Notes: a model not told the origin generated them from the letters alone. Counted from the stretch's first letter, positions 9,015 through 18,029 are shown. The stretch: DNA of 35,555 nucleotides from Patescibacteria group bacterium (GCA_023473595.1 JAMCYV010000032.1:1-35555), one strand, 5' to 3'. Program-made: numbers and translations.

Positions 9015-9043
9015 ATTATAGCATAAAAATGTTTAACTGTCAA
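9015..9043 (-). promoter_or_regulatory. Perfect consensus promoter, sigma-like/VirD4-like operon
   Basis: On the minus strand TTGACA (9038-9043), a 17-base spacer and TATAAT (9015-9020) are present, with TGC directly before the -10 (extended -10). The -35 box overlaps the TGA stop of the Cys-rich gene. The predicted start near 9008 leaves a leader of about 15 bases. Confidence 0.85.
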
Positions 9044-9945
9044 TCGAAATTTATATTAACAAGCGGCCATCTCAACTCCCTTTTAATTTCATTTAATCTC
9101 TTATTATATTCCTCTTCAGTATATTGCTTATTTAAGAGGCAAAATTTTTTGTTCGTAAGTTCAACGCATCCGAAGCAGTGGTCGCAATCGTCGCAGCTAT
9201 AAAGATAGGCGGAATCTGTACATCTTGCGCAATAGCTTGAAAAAAAAGTATTATAACAGCTCTCACAGTCATTTGTCTCATAGCATTCTTTGCAGTCGTA
9301 AGAATACAAAGAATCCCAGCAGCTCTGTGAAAGGCTGGAATTTGTTAAATACCCCGAGTCTTCACAATTATCGCTATTAAAAATGAAATAGCAATTACTG
9401 CATTTATAAACATAATCTCCATAATCAGAGTTTTCATTGCTGAAATAATGGCCATATAGATTAGGAAATTTTTTCTTTAAGTCATCCAAACGTTTTAATA
9501 TTATATCCCTAGGGGTAGCCAAAAGCTGTTTTACTTTTCTCTCATATTCTTCCTTTTCATATTGTTTGTTTTCAATGCAGAAGCTTTTGTGCTCTATATT
9601 AGCGCAAAGAAAACAATCGTGGCAGTCATCAAGCTTATAACAAAAATAGCAGTTATAACTATTGTCACAATTATCCAAATAAAAGGAACTATAGCACTGG
9701 AAACAGTCATTGCACTCATAGCATTCTTGGCATTTAACACACCAGGCTAAGTCCATAGAATTTTCTACCTGATAACAATCATAGGTATAGAAGGAATCTA
9801 CCGATTGAGAACTGTCAAAACCGTAGTAGACATTTTTACAGTGGAAAAGATAATCTCCATAATCGGAGTTTTCATTTTCGTATCCAAAACCTGACCTTAA
9901 TGGCATTGACTTCTTTAATTTTTGAAATTCTTCTAAGAAAGCCAT
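9040..9945 (-). CDS. Cys-rich protein with two internal repeats, function unknown
   Basis: The 301-aa protein has about 30 cysteines and many Tyr, Asp and Asn residues. It is an internal duplication: ENSDYGDYLFHC (about 25-36) recurs as ENSDYGDYVYKC (about 170-180). Each is followed by CxxC runs spaced 5-6 residues apart (CVKCQECYECNDCFQC), and each half ends with a matching KSFCIENKQYEKEEY or KKFCLLNKQYTEEEY segment. Short-period Cys ladders like this suggest a stacked, solenoid-like metal-binding fold, but that is inference. No catalytic domain is seen, and no signal peptide. The zinc-ribbon gene starts 8 bases upstream, so they are co-transcribed. Function is not known to me. Confidence 0.85.
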   Translation of the reverse strand: MAFLEEFQKLKKSMPLRSGFGYENENSDYGDYLFHCKNVYYGFDSSQSVDSFYTYDCYQVENSMDLAWCVKCQECYECNDCFQCYSSFYLDNCDNSYNCYFCYKLDDCHDCFLCANIEHKSFCIENKQYEKEEYERKVKQLLATPRDIILKRLDDLKKKFPNLYGHYFSNENSDYGDYVYKCSNCYFIFNSDNCEDSGYLTNSSLSQSCWDSLYSYDCKECYETNDCESCYNTFFSSYCARCTDSAYLYSCDDCDHCFGCVELTNKKFCLLNKQYTEEEYNKRLNEIKRELRWPLVNINFD

Positions 9946-9953
9946 AGAAAGAA

Positions 9954-10250
9954 TTAATCCTCACTAGGTTTGACCGGGTCAAAAGTTTCAAAATATTTAA
10001 GATAGCATTCTTTGCAGAAAACTTTTTGATCCTCTGGAGGTTTAAAAGCAATGATGATATCTTTGCCACACTTATCGCAGGTAGAACTATAAAGCTTTTG
10101 TTCACTTCTAAGCGATAATCTTCTGTTTTGCCTGCATGTAGGGCATTCCTTCGGCTCAGGAAGCCCCTTTTCATCCAAAAATGCTTTTTCTTGTTCTATA
10201 ATCAAGAATTCCTCATGGCATTTTGAACAAATTCTTTTTATTGAAGCCAT
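9954..10250 (-). CDS. Small double zinc-ribbon protein
   Basis: The 98-aa protein has two treble-Cys pairs. The first zinc ribbon uses CSKC near residue 8 and CPTC near 37. The second uses CDKC near 58 and CKEC near 78, with the spacing of the CxxC-x17-CxxC family common in Patescibacteria. The ATG has a Shine-Dalgarno (TTGGAG) 7 bases upstream, unusual among its neighbours. It is the promoter-proximal gene of the pair with the Cys-rich duplicated protein. The likely role is zinc binding with nucleic-acid or protein contact; no enzyme activity is evident. Confidence 0.85.
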   Translation of the reverse strand: MASIKRICSKCHEEFLIIEQEKAFLDEKGLPEPKECPTCRQNRRLSLRSEQKLYSSTCDKCGKDIIIAFKPPEDQKVFCKECYLKYFETFDPVKPSED

Positions 10251-10292
10251 TTTTTCTCCAATTCTTTTTTATTTTATATTAATTAGCTTAAA

Positions 10293-10334
10293 AACTAAAG
10301 TACAAAGATAAGATGCTTGTAAAGCATCTTATCT
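10293..10334 (-). terminator. Terminator at the end of the PBP1A gene
   Basis: A perfect 13-bp inverted repeat (AGATAAGATGCTT / AAGCATCTTATCT, 3-base loop) overlaps the stop codon of the PBP1A gene. On the minus strand it is followed by a T-rich stretch (TTTGTACTTTAGTTTTT). Confidence 0.75.
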
Positions 10335-12821
10335 AGAAGGATTATTCGGGGAAATTGGTTCCGGTACCACGGGAGTAGGCTCCGGATTCTCTTTTTTAGG
10401 AGGTGGTGTAGGAGTCGGAGAGATAACAACTGGCGGCTTTTCTACCGGAAGCGGAGTTGGCTCGCTAGGTTGTGGGTTTGGTGATACAACTGGTGCAATA
10501 ACTGGTTCTATTTTTATTGGAGCAGTAACGACCGGCTCTTCATTTTTAGGAGTATAATCTTTAGGAACAGGCACAATTTCCTTATCTTTTGGTTCTGTCC
10601 CTGCAACAAAATATTCCAATTTAGCGCCGCTAGACCCAGCACTGACTATTCTGCCATCAGAGCGGACAAATTTTTCGACAATATTATCCGGTTTTTTAAA
10701 TTCTTCAACGGGCATATCATTTAATGCTTTTTCCATATAATTTTTCCAGACATAACCGGCGCCAAGAGCACCAGGAAGCTCAAGCATCGGAATATTGTCG
10801 TTGTTTCCTATCCAGACACCGGTTACTAAATTTGGAGTATATCCCATAGTCCATCCATCTCTATATTCATTAGTAGTACCGGTTTTGGCTGCCGCTGGCC
10901 TTGAAAGTTTCAAGGGAGAATTGGGGCCAAAAACTTCTCTTCTGGCATCCTCATCAGAAAGAATACTTGTAATAAGAAAAGTATAAGCATTGTCGAAAAC
11001 TCTTTTCCTACTTACTGCCTCTTTTGGTTTTGTTATGACTTTATTCGTTTTGTCGATAACCTTACTTACAAAAACTGGCTTTACGTAAACTCCCCCATTT
11101 GCCAGTGTTCCATAAGCAGATACCATATCAGTAAGGTGGACGTCGCATCCTCCTAAGACCAAGCTTAATCCGTATTTGTATTTACTCTGATCAAGAGTTG
11201 TAATGCCGGCTGTTTTAGCGGTATTAATAGTATCATCTACTCCTGCAAACTGCAGTGTTTTAATAGCTGGGACATTCAAGGAATTTGCCAAAGCTCTTCT
11301 TACGGTTACATTGCCATGAAATTTTCCGTCGTAATTTTTAGGGACATAGGACAAAGTGCCGTCAGGAAAAGAAACCGGCTCATCCTTAATTGTAGTGACA
11401 GTAGTCCAGCCTTTTTCTAGAGCTGTAATGTAGGCGAAAGGTTTAAAAGCAGAGCCTGGTTGTTGGAAAGTATCAGCAATGTCAACTTTCCCCCATTCTG
11501 AATTGCTCCAATCAATGCTTCCCACGTAAGCTAAAATTTCACCGGTTTTAGGGTCGGCTGAAACTAAAGCAGCGTTTGAAACATTTTTTCCTTTTAGCTT
11601 GTCCATTTCCTCTATTACTGCATTTTCGGCGACTTTTTGCTTTTTCATATCCAAGGTTGTATAAACTCTTAAACCTCCTTTTTCTACGAACTCATTCCCA
11701 TATTCTTTTCTTAAATCTTCCAAGACGGCCATTACAAAGTGAGGGGCTTTAATCTCGGTTTTCTGACCCATGAGTGAAAGTTGCTTAGTAAAGGCGGCTT
11801 CAGATTCTTCTTTGGTAATCATTCCCAGTTTCTCCATTCTATCAAGGACATACTTCTGTCTTTTTTTTGCATCATCTGGATTTAAAAATGGAGAATAAGC
11901 AGTCGGTGCTGCCGGCAAACCTGAAAGCATCGCTGATTCAGCTAGATCAAGATCTTTTGCTTCTTTCCCGAAGAAGACTTTGGCTGCATCTTGAATTCCC
12001 CAAGCTCCTTCTCCATAGTAAATCTCATTCAAATACATTTTTAAAATATCGTCCTTTTTATATCTTCTTTCAATTTCTAAAGCCAAAAGGACTTCTTGGT
12101 ATTTTCGAATAAGATTTCTATCCGGATTAAGAAGAGTATTTTTAACAAGCTGTTGAGTGATGCTGCTCCCGCCCTGGCTAATGCTTCTAGTCTCTATATT
12201 TTTATATATTGCTCTTAAGATCCCCTTTCTGCTAACTCCGGAATGGGAATAAAACTCCTCGTCTTCGGAGGCAATAGTAGCATCTTTTATATATTTAGGC
12301 ATTGCTCCAAGCTCTAGAAGCTCTCGGTATTTTGCTCCAAAGGCTTCATAAATAATTTCACCATTTCTATCGTAGATTATTGTCCCGGTGTTTTTCCTAT
12401 TTACTAATCTATTTGGGTCAGAAATATCTTTGGCAAAATAATAATAGCTAGCAGATGCAAAAATACCACTGAACGCTAAAACTGTAAAAATAATAATAAG
12501 ACTTATTTCCAATGTTTTGGTGAAGCCTTTTATAACTTTAAAGGTGATTACAAGACTATTGCATTTTAGAATTGAATTTGTTTTGGTTCTTAGAGAATCT
12601 AAAGCTTTTTTTGCTGTTTTAAATTTTTTTGTAAAGTCTTTTCTGATAATAAGCTTAAAGGCGGAAACTCTTTTTTTTGATGCTTGCTTTTCTCTTTTTC
12701 TTAAATTAATTTTTATTTTTTTCTTATTTTTTAAGAGAAAAACCTTGCTGTTTTTAGCTCTTTTTGCAGTCTTTCTTATCTTGCTGTTTTTCTTATTTTT
12801 TCTTCCATAGCTATTTTTCAT
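10329..12821 (-). CDS. Bifunctional penicillin-binding protein 1A
   Basis: This class A PBP polymerises lipid II (GT51) and cross-links the strands. The 830-aa product starts with an extremely Lys-rich cytoplasmic tail (about 1-95), then one membrane helix (about 105-130). The GT51 domain shows ASEDEEFYSHSG and GGSSITQQLVKN. The transpeptidase domain has the nucleophile in QPGSAFKPFAY (near 455), SLN in ALANSLNVPA, and KTG in AAKTGTTNEYRDGW (near 645). The last 75 residues are a Pro-rich linker (PTPTPPPKK) with no recognisable domain, probably a wall-spanning tail. The gene is a single-gene unit with its own terminator. A weak AGGGA precedes the start. Confidence 0.95.
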   Translation of the reverse strand: MKNSYGRKNKKNSKIRKTAKRAKNSKVFLLKNKKKIKINLRKREKQASKKRVSAFKLIIRKDFTKKFKTAKKALDSLRTKTNSILKCNSLVITFKVIKGFTKTLEISLIIIFTVLAFSGIFASASYYYFAKDISDPNRLVNRKNTGTIIYDRNGEIIYEAFGAKYRELLELGAMPKYIKDATIASEDEEFYSHSGVSRKGILRAIYKNIETRSISQGGSSITQQLVKNTLLNPDRNLIRKYQEVLLALEIERRYKKDDILKMYLNEIYYGEGAWGIQDAAKVFFGKEAKDLDLAESAMLSGLPAAPTAYSPFLNPDDAKKRQKYVLDRMEKLGMITKEESEAAFTKQLSLMGQKTEIKAPHFVMAVLEDLRKEYGNEFVEKGGLRVYTTLDMKKQKVAENAVIEEMDKLKGKNVSNAALVSADPKTGEILAYVGSIDWSNSEWGKVDIADTFQQPGSAFKPFAYITALEKGWTTVTTIKDEPVSFPDGTLSYVPKNYDGKFHGNVTVRRALANSLNVPAIKTLQFAGVDDTINTAKTAGITTLDQSKYKYGLSLVLGGCDVHLTDMVSAYGTLANGGVYVKPVFVSKVIDKTNKVITKPKEAVSRKRVFDNAYTFLITSILSDEDARREVFGPNSPLKLSRPAAAKTGTTNEYRDGWTMGYTPNLVTGVWIGNNDNIPMLELPGALGAGYVWKNYMEKALNDMPVEEFKKPDNIVEKFVRSDGRIVSAGSSGAKLEYFVAGTEPKDKEIVPVPKDYTPKNEEPVVTAPIKIEPVIAPVVSPNPQPSEPTPLPVEKPPVVISPTPTPPPKKENPEPTPVVPEPISPNNPSR

Positions 12822-12867
12822 GTTTCAATTTTCCCTTTTTAAAAGAATTTATTTTAGATAAGAAGAG

Positions 12868-12908
12868 AACAAATATAAAAAATTAACTTCCAAATTAATT
12901 TGGAAGTT
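12868..12908 (-). terminator. Terminator of topA, loop-less palindrome
   Basis: AACTTCCAAATT is followed immediately by its exact reverse complement (24 bp in all, 12885-12908). On the minus strand it runs into AATTTTTTATATTTG. It lies about 60 bases after the topA stop. Confidence 0.75.
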
Positions 12909-12969
12909 TAAATGAAATAGAATAAGGACTATAGAATATTAAAGATTAGAAATGCCTAAAATCTGTCAT

Positions 12970-15009
12970 TTAACCGCATTTTTCGCAAATAATCTTATTC
13001 CTCTTCTTTTTGGCTAATCCTTTGCATTTTGGGCATTCTGCTGGCTCTTCCCAGCTGGCATAATCACATTCAGGATATTTGGAGCAGCCCCAGAAAACTC
13101 GACCTTTTTTTGTCCTTCTGGCAATAATTTCGCCACTTTTGCATTTAGGACAGGTAAATCCAGTGCTTTTGGCTAAAGGCTTAGTTGTTTTGCATTCAGG
13201 GAATCTAGAACAAGCTAAAAACTCTCCGTATCTCCCGGTTCTTATAACCATTTTTGCACCACATTTCGGGCATAATTCCTTAGTTTCTTTTACAGGTATC
13301 TCAACCTTTTCTATTTTTTCTTGTTTTTCATCAAGGTCTTTTTTGAAAGGCTCCCAAAACTCTTCCATTAGCTTCTGCCACTTTAATTTACCTTCTGCAA
13401 TATCGTCTAATTCCTCTTCCATATGAGCAGTGAAATCAACATTAACAACAAATGGAAAATTCTCTGCCAAAAGGTCAGTAACTATAAATCCAATTTCCGT
13501 TGGTTGAAATTTTTTATCTAAAAGTGTCACATACCCTCTCGTTTGAATGGTTGAGATTGTCGGGGCATAGGTGGAAGGACGACCAATCCCTAATTCTTCC
13601 ATTGTTTTTATAAGGGACGCTTCGTTATATCTGGGTGGGGGTTCTGTGAAATGCTGGGCTGGCGTAATAGAAATAAGCTTTAGAATATCTTTCTCTTCTA
13701 ATTTTGGCAAAGTTTTTAGTTCTTCTTCTTTTTTCTCATTGCCTTCTTTATAAAGTTTAAAGTAGCCGTCGAATGTTTGGCTTCTCCCAGTTGCTCTAAA
13801 AATGAAACTTTCTCCTGTCTTTCCTTTGGCTTCAATATCGGCGGTTACTTGATTAAACAACGCTTCTTTCATCTGACAAGCCATTGTTCTTTTCCAAATA
13901 AGATCATAAAGCTTAAGCTGATCATCTGAAAGAAAGCTTTTCATTTTTTCTGGTTCTCTTTTTAGATAAGTTGGTCTTATGGCTTCGTGCGCTTCTTGGG
14001 CTGATTTTACTTTCTTATATACTCTCTTTTGATCAGGCAAATAACTTGAACTAAATTTTTGCTTAATCAAATTTCTTATATCTGAAACAGCTCTTTCAGC
14101 CAGATGGAATGAGTCCGTTCTCATGTAAGTAATAAGACCGACATTTCCTTCCGGCCCGAGCTCCACTCCCTCATAAAGGTTTTGGGCAATCATCATTGTC
14201 TTTTTAACAGAAAATCCGAGTTTTCTGGCTGCTTCTTGCTGCAATGTCGAAGTAATAAAAGGCGGTGGCGGGAATTTTCTGACTTCCTTACTTTGAACAT
14301 TTATTACCCTGTAGACTGGGTCTTCGAGATTTTTCAAAATTTCTTTAGCTTCTTTTTCGCTTTTAATTTCGACTTTTTTGCCTTCTTTTTTTATTAAAAT
14401 CGCCGTAAACTCGCTATCCTTTTTAAGGATTATCGTAATGTCCCAATATTCTTTGGGAATAAAACTCTCGATTTCTCTTTCACGATCGACAATGAGCTTG
14501 ACTGCCACTGATTGAACCCTTCCGGCAGAAAGCCCTTTTCTTATTTTTTTCCACAAAAGAGGGCTTAAATTATATCCGACCAGTCTGTCTAAGACTCTTC
14601 TTGCCTGCTGGGCATTTACTAGATTGTAGTTGAGATTTTCGGGATTCTTAATAGCCGAGTTAATTGCTTCTTCTGTTATCTCATAAAACCGAATTCTTTT
14701 TGCTTTTTCTTCCTCTATGCCAGTTAATTCTAAAATATGCCAAGCGATGGCTTCTCCCTCTCTATCAAGGTCAGTTGCCAAATAAAGTTCTTCAGCTTTT
14801 TCCGCTTCTTTTTTTAAAATGTTGACATTTTTTTGAGCCGCTTTCGGGACAATATATTGAGGTTCAAAATTTTTATCAATATCAACTCCAAGCTTTGATT
14901 TTGGCAAGTCTCTGACGTGTCCGTAAGAAGCAATGACTCTATAACCTTTGCCAAGGTATTTTTCTATAGTTTTAGCTTTTGCCGGTGATTCTACAATAAC
15001 TAAATTCAT
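12970..15009 (-). CDS. topA: DNA topoisomerase I (type IA)
   Basis: TopA relaxes negatively supercoiled DNA through a transient 5'-phosphotyrosine break. The 679-aa protein begins with a Toprim domain (VIVESPAKAKTIEKYLG, acidic DLDREGEAIAWH). The active-site Tyr lies in GLITYMRTDSFHLA near residue 293. The C terminus carries zinc ribbons: CPKCGAKM...CSRFPEC, CPKCKSGE...CSKYPEC and a terminal CPKCKG...CEKCG. The size is at the short end for bacterial TopA. The IS1595-like element sits about 50 bases upstream of its start, and I find no good promoter in the remaining gap, so the insertion may have altered topA expression. Confidence 0.97.
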   Translation of the reverse strand: MNLVIVESPAKAKTIEKYLGKGYRVIASYGHVRDLPKSKLGVDIDKNFEPQYIVPKAAQKNVNILKKEAEKAEELYLATDLDREGEAIAWHILELTGIEEEKAKRIRFYEITEEAINSAIKNPENLNYNLVNAQQARRVLDRLVGYNLSPLLWKKIRKGLSAGRVQSVAVKLIVDREREIESFIPKEYWDITIILKKDSEFTAILIKKEGKKVEIKSEKEAKEILKNLEDPVYRVINVQSKEVRKFPPPPFITSTLQQEAARKLGFSVKKTMMIAQNLYEGVELGPEGNVGLITYMRTDSFHLAERAVSDIRNLIKQKFSSSYLPDQKRVYKKVKSAQEAHEAIRPTYLKREPEKMKSFLSDDQLKLYDLIWKRTMACQMKEALFNQVTADIEAKGKTGESFIFRATGRSQTFDGYFKLYKEGNEKKEEELKTLPKLEEKDILKLISITPAQHFTEPPPRYNEASLIKTMEELGIGRPSTYAPTISTIQTRGYVTLLDKKFQPTEIGFIVTDLLAENFPFVVNVDFTAHMEEELDDIAEGKLKWQKLMEEFWEPFKKDLDEKQEKIEKVEIPVKETKELCPKCGAKMVIRTGRYGEFLACSRFPECKTTKPLAKSTGFTCPKCKSGEIIARRTKKGRVFWGCSKYPECDYASWEEPAECPKCKGLAKKKRNKIICEKCG

Positions 15010-15058
15010 ATAAAAAGGTTAGCATCTTTTACCGAGTTTAAACAATAGAAAAAGAAAG

Positions 15059-15949
15059 AGCATTATAAAGAATCTGGAACAAAAGCAGTAAAATCTAAGG
15101 ATAGTAAATGGAGGAAACAAGCTGTGAAGAAAAGACTTCTAATAAATGTTTCAGAGAGTAAGGCAATAAAAGATCTAAGGAGCAATATTGGGAAACATAT
15201 CCCTTGCCCAAAATGTTCTAGGAAGAAGTATGTAAGGAGACTTAAGGGCAAGGATAAAAGATACTTCTGTGCTAAATGCAGATACAAGTTTTCATTAAAG
15301 AATCTAGTGGGCTTTAAATACTCTAATCTAAACTACAAACAGATCTATCATTTACTTCATTGTTTCGGTAACAATAAATCTCATCAAGATGTCATAGATT
15401 GGACAGGAGTCTCTTATCCAACCTCAAGACTTAACTATAGTCGAATCAGAACAGGCTTAAAGCCTCATTTAGATACAGATAAACTAACCGGTAAGTTTGT
15501 TTGTGATGAATGTTTTGTAGGTAAACAAAAGACCAATAATCAGGCTATTGTAATGGGTGCCGTAGATAGCACGTTTACTAATCTTAGATTAGAAGTTATC
15601 CCAGACAGAGAACAAGACTCAATTGAGAAGTTCTTAGAGATTCATATTGAACCAACTTCTTTAATTGTTTCAGACGCTTTCTCTTCGTACTTTGATATTG
15701 GCTTTATGGGTTACAATCATTTAATTGAAAACCACAGTAAAGGACGCTTTCAAGAGACTGTGCCAATCGAGAGAGTCTGGGGACTTTTTAAAACTTCTAT
15801 TACCAGAAGCTATCATCATATTCATAAAGAAAAACTACCTGAATACCTGGTGGAATTTCAGTTTAAATTTATCCACCGAAAATACCGTAGAAACCCCCTT
15901 TATATAGCTAAAATGTTAACCAAGACTGTTCCAGATTGTTGACATTACT
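15059..15949 (+). mobile_element. IS1595-like insertion sequence
   Basis: One transposase gene is bracketed by inverted ends. An exact 11-bp match AATCTGGAACA (15071-15081) faces TGTTCCAGATT (15927-15937). Imperfect matching extends outward to 15059 and 15949 (18 of 23 positions). The flanks are A-rich (AAAGAAA on both sides; AGAAAAAG at 15047 and 15953), so the 8-bp target duplication usual for the family cannot be fixed. The outer borders given here are therefore approximate. The element lies between topA and the DUF2267 gene. Confidence 0.75.
15124..15942 (+). CDS. IS1595-family (ISXO2-like) DDE transposase
   Basis: The 272-aa protein has an N-terminal zinc ribbon (CPKC near 28 and CAKC near 49), typical of IS1595 transposases, then a helix-turn-helix-like stretch. 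An ISXO2-like catalytic domain follows, with candidate acidic residues in VCDECFVG, IVSDAFSSY and IERVWGLFK. It starts with GTG, preceded by GGAGG 9 bases upstream. The frame is intact from end to end and its stop falls next to the right inverted repeat, so the copy may be functional. It is the only clear transposase in the window. Confidence 0.92.
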   Translation: MKKRLLINVSESKAIKDLRSNIGKHIPCPKCSRKKYVRRLKGKDKRYFCAKCRYKFSLKNLVGFKYSNLNYKQIYHLLHCFGNNKSHQDVIDWTGVSYPTSRLNYSRIRTGLKPHLDTDKLTGKFVCDECFVGKQKTNNQAIVMGAVDSTFTNLRLEVIPDREQDSIEKFLEIHIEPTSLIVSDAFSSYFDIGFMGYNHLIENHSKGRFQETVPIERVWGLFKTSITRSYHHIHKEKLPEYLVEFQFKFIHRKYRRNPLYIAKMLTKTVPDC

Positions 15950-15991
15950 GAAAGAAAAAGTAAATAAAAAATTTATAGTAATCAGGAATAA

Positions 15992-16026
15992 GTAATAAAA
16001 GATAGAAAGGTTTTTTAGATACCTTT
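15992..16026 (-). terminator. Weak terminator after the DUF2267 gene
   Basis: On the minus strand AAAGGT and ACCTTT form a 6-bp stem (9-base loop) followed by CTATCTTTTATTAC. It is short and AT-rich, hence low confidence. Confidence 0.35.
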
Positions 16027-16068
16027 TAGTTATTGTTTAATAATTTTTAATCAATAATTGACCTTTGG

Positions 16069-16488
16069 CTATGATTTTCTCCAAGTTTCCTTTAAATCCT
16101 TTGGCAGTTGGGCTTCGATGTCTTCAGCTTCGCCTTTGGTAATTTGATCTTTCAAAGTGGAGAAAACAGCCGTAGTTGCCTTTTCCGGATTTTTCAATTG
16201 ATGCTCAGTCATTTCATCCACTCTTCTTAAAAATTCTCCTTTATGAAGCTTTTCAACGGGTTTCCTTAAACCCAACCGCCCGAAAAAAGCAGTCCTATAT
16301 TCCTCATCTCTTTCCCCGATTAATTCTCTTTCTCCCTTTGAAAGCTGGCTTTCCATATCTTTTTCTTCTTCTGGAGTGATTCTTTTTGCGAGCGTGTTTA
16401 AAACTGCTTTTGAAGCTGATTCAGCTTGGAAGAGGTCTTTGAGTTCGCCTCTTGTTTTCACTTTTTCTACAAATTCTTTTTTATTCAT
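16069..16488 (-). CDS. DUF2267 family protein
   Basis: The 139-aa protein contains two related halves. AVLNTLAKRITPEEEKDMESQLS and AVFSTLKDQITKGEAEDIEAQLPK share the family pattern of a helix followed by an LxxLxxxIT...E..D.E.QLP signature. The first half lacks the final proline of that signature. It is highly charged, has no signal or membrane segment and is probably all-helical and cytoplasmic. The molecular function of DUF2267 is unknown to me. It lies 52 bases downstream of the radical SAM gene and may be its last co-transcribed partner. Confidence 0.8.
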   Translation of the reverse strand: MNKKEFVEKVKTRGELKDLFQAESASKAVLNTLAKRITPEEEKDMESQLSKGERELIGERDEEYRTAFFGRLGLRKPVEKLHKGEFLRRVDEMTEHQLKNPEKATTAVFSTLKDQITKGEAEDIEAQLPKDLKETWRKS

Positions 16489-16540
16489 GTCTAAATACTA
16501 TTTTGAAAATAAACTTTCCGCATTAAAAAAACTGACAAAT

Positions 16541-18001
16541 CTAATCTTCCAGCATAGGTTGTCTTTTCTTTGAAATCTTTTCGATTGATTTCTGCTTTTC
16601 CGGTCTTACAAAAGTCCCTCCCCAAATTTTTTCCCAGTTTTTCACCCATTTGTATTCTTTTTTCCAGATAGGGTCATAAATTTTAGCTACTTTTTTAGAA
16701 TAATTTTTTAGATCAGGCAAAAGCTCTCCAAAAAGCGACTCTGCTCCTTTATGAGAAGGTTTGGCGCCATGTTTTTGGGCAATTCTTGCCATAACTCCAG
16801 GATAATCTATCAAAGGGCAGGGCCTAATCTCATTTCTTCCGAAAGGCTGCGACATCCTGATTTCCCTAAAAAAATTTGAGTTTAAGGCTTTATATAAGGA
16901 TTTATTTTTAATATTATCAGTCGAGAAGTGGCAAAAAATACAAGGCTCAACATCGCCATTATTATTGATATGAACATAATGTCTTCCGCCGGCAAGACAA
17001 CCGCCGACCACGGGTCCGTCGCCGAAAAAATCAATAACTAAAAGCGGGTATTTATCTCTTATTTCTATCGCTTTTTTGCGCATATAGTTTCTCTGGGCAG
17101 GAGTCAGCATTAAATTTAGGTTGGGTTTCCTGCCTACCGGCATATAATTAAAATACCAGCCGACTGAAGCTCCTTTCTTTATCATAAACTTAATAAAGCT
17201 ATTGCTTGTAATGGTCTTAATATTTTTCCTAGTGATAGTGGCAGAAAAGAAGAAAATTACCCCCTTTTTTCTTAAAAGATCCATGGCGTTTTCCAGCTTT
17301 GCAAACGTTTTTTTACCTCTTCTCTCTTCGGTTTCTTTTTCAAATCCCTCGATACTTAAGGTTGGAATAACATTTCCCATCTCGGCAATTCTTTCAGCAT
17401 TCTTTTCGTTTAAAAGAGTGCCATTAGTATAAATCTGAAAAAGAACGTCCGGGTGTCTTTTAAGAATGTCCCAGATAGATTTGTATAAAAGAGGCTCGCC
17501 GCCAAGGAAAATATAAAAGTTTATCCCAATTTCCTTGCCTTCTTTAATTATTCTTTCAATTAATTTTGGATCCATATCAGTCGACGTGTCATATTCGCTT
17601 GCAAAACAGCCTTCGCATTTTAAATTACAGCGCATAGTCGGACTTATGAGGATAGTAAATGGAGGGGCGACTCCATATTTTTTTAAATAGATAAGTCTTT
17701 TATCTTGGCAGCGGGTCATTGAGTCAGAGATCCAATCGGCGACTCTTTTTCGCATTTTCTTATTGGTTTCTAAGGAAACTCTTCTTATAAGCCAAGAAAG
17801 CGGAAGATTCTTACTAAAAGCATTTCCCATTGTTTTCATCATATATTTTTGGGATTTAGTTCCTGCAAAATATTCTATCCACTTGTAGGCCCTAGCAATT
17901 TTTTTATTGGAATTTCGCCCAAGGAAAGCCAAAATTTTGGGAGTAGTCTCTTTGATATACCAATACTTCAAGTCTTTTATTTTGTTTCTAATTTTCCCCA
18001 T
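16541..18001 (-). CDS. Radical SAM protein with C-terminal auxiliary-cluster region
   Basis: The 486-aa enzyme has the S-adenosylmethionine-binding [4Fe-4S] motif CNLKCEGC (C125, C129, C132) and the FLGGEPLL motif that follows it in the family. Downstream, GGCLAGGRHYVHINNNGDVEPCIFC plus RPCP supply extra cysteines of the SPASM/Twitch type, hinting at one auxiliary cluster and peptide- or protein-modifying chemistry. The substrate cannot be read from the sequence. The first 110 residues are a basic extension of unknown role. I chose the ATG at 18001 rather than the TTG-initiated frame at 18019. Neither start has a Shine-Dalgarno. The hsp20 gene lies 28 bases upstream, so they probably share a transcript. 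Confidence 0.85.
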   Translation of the reverse strand: MGKIRNKIKDLKYWYIKETTPKILAFLGRNSNKKIARAYKWIEYFAGTKSQKYMMKTMGNAFSKNLPLSWLIRRVSLETNKKMRKRVADWISDSMTRCQDKRLIYLKKYGVAPPFTILISPTMRCNLKCEGCFASEYDTSTDMDPKLIERIIKEGKEIGINFYIFLGGEPLLYKSIWDILKRHPDVLFQIYTNGTLLNEKNAERIAEMGNVIPTLSIEGFEKETEERRGKKTFAKLENAMDLLRKKGVIFFFSATITRKNIKTITSNSFIKFMIKKGASVGWYFNYMPVGRKPNLNLMLTPAQRNYMRKKAIEIRDKYPLLVIDFFGDGPVVGGCLAGGRHYVHINNNGDVEPCIFCHFSTDNIKNKSLYKALNSNFFREIRMSQPFGRNEIRPCPLIDYPGVMARIAQKHGAKPSHKGAESLFGELLPDLKNYSKKVAKIYDPIWKKEYKWVKNWEKIWGGTFVRPEKQKSIEKISKKRQPMLED

Positions 18002-18029
18002 GCATTCAGTTAACACCAATCTTTGCTAC

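Noticed and set aside
9040-9945. Cys-rich protein as a CoA-transferase (a name that automated pipelines may give such proteins)
   Set aside because: No CoA-transferase motif or length; the sequence is a duplicated Cys ladder.
15063-15287. Minus-strand 74-aa ORF overlapping the transposase start
   Set aside because: It is the reverse shadow of the IS left end and transposase N-terminus, whose plus-strand frame has clear family motifs.
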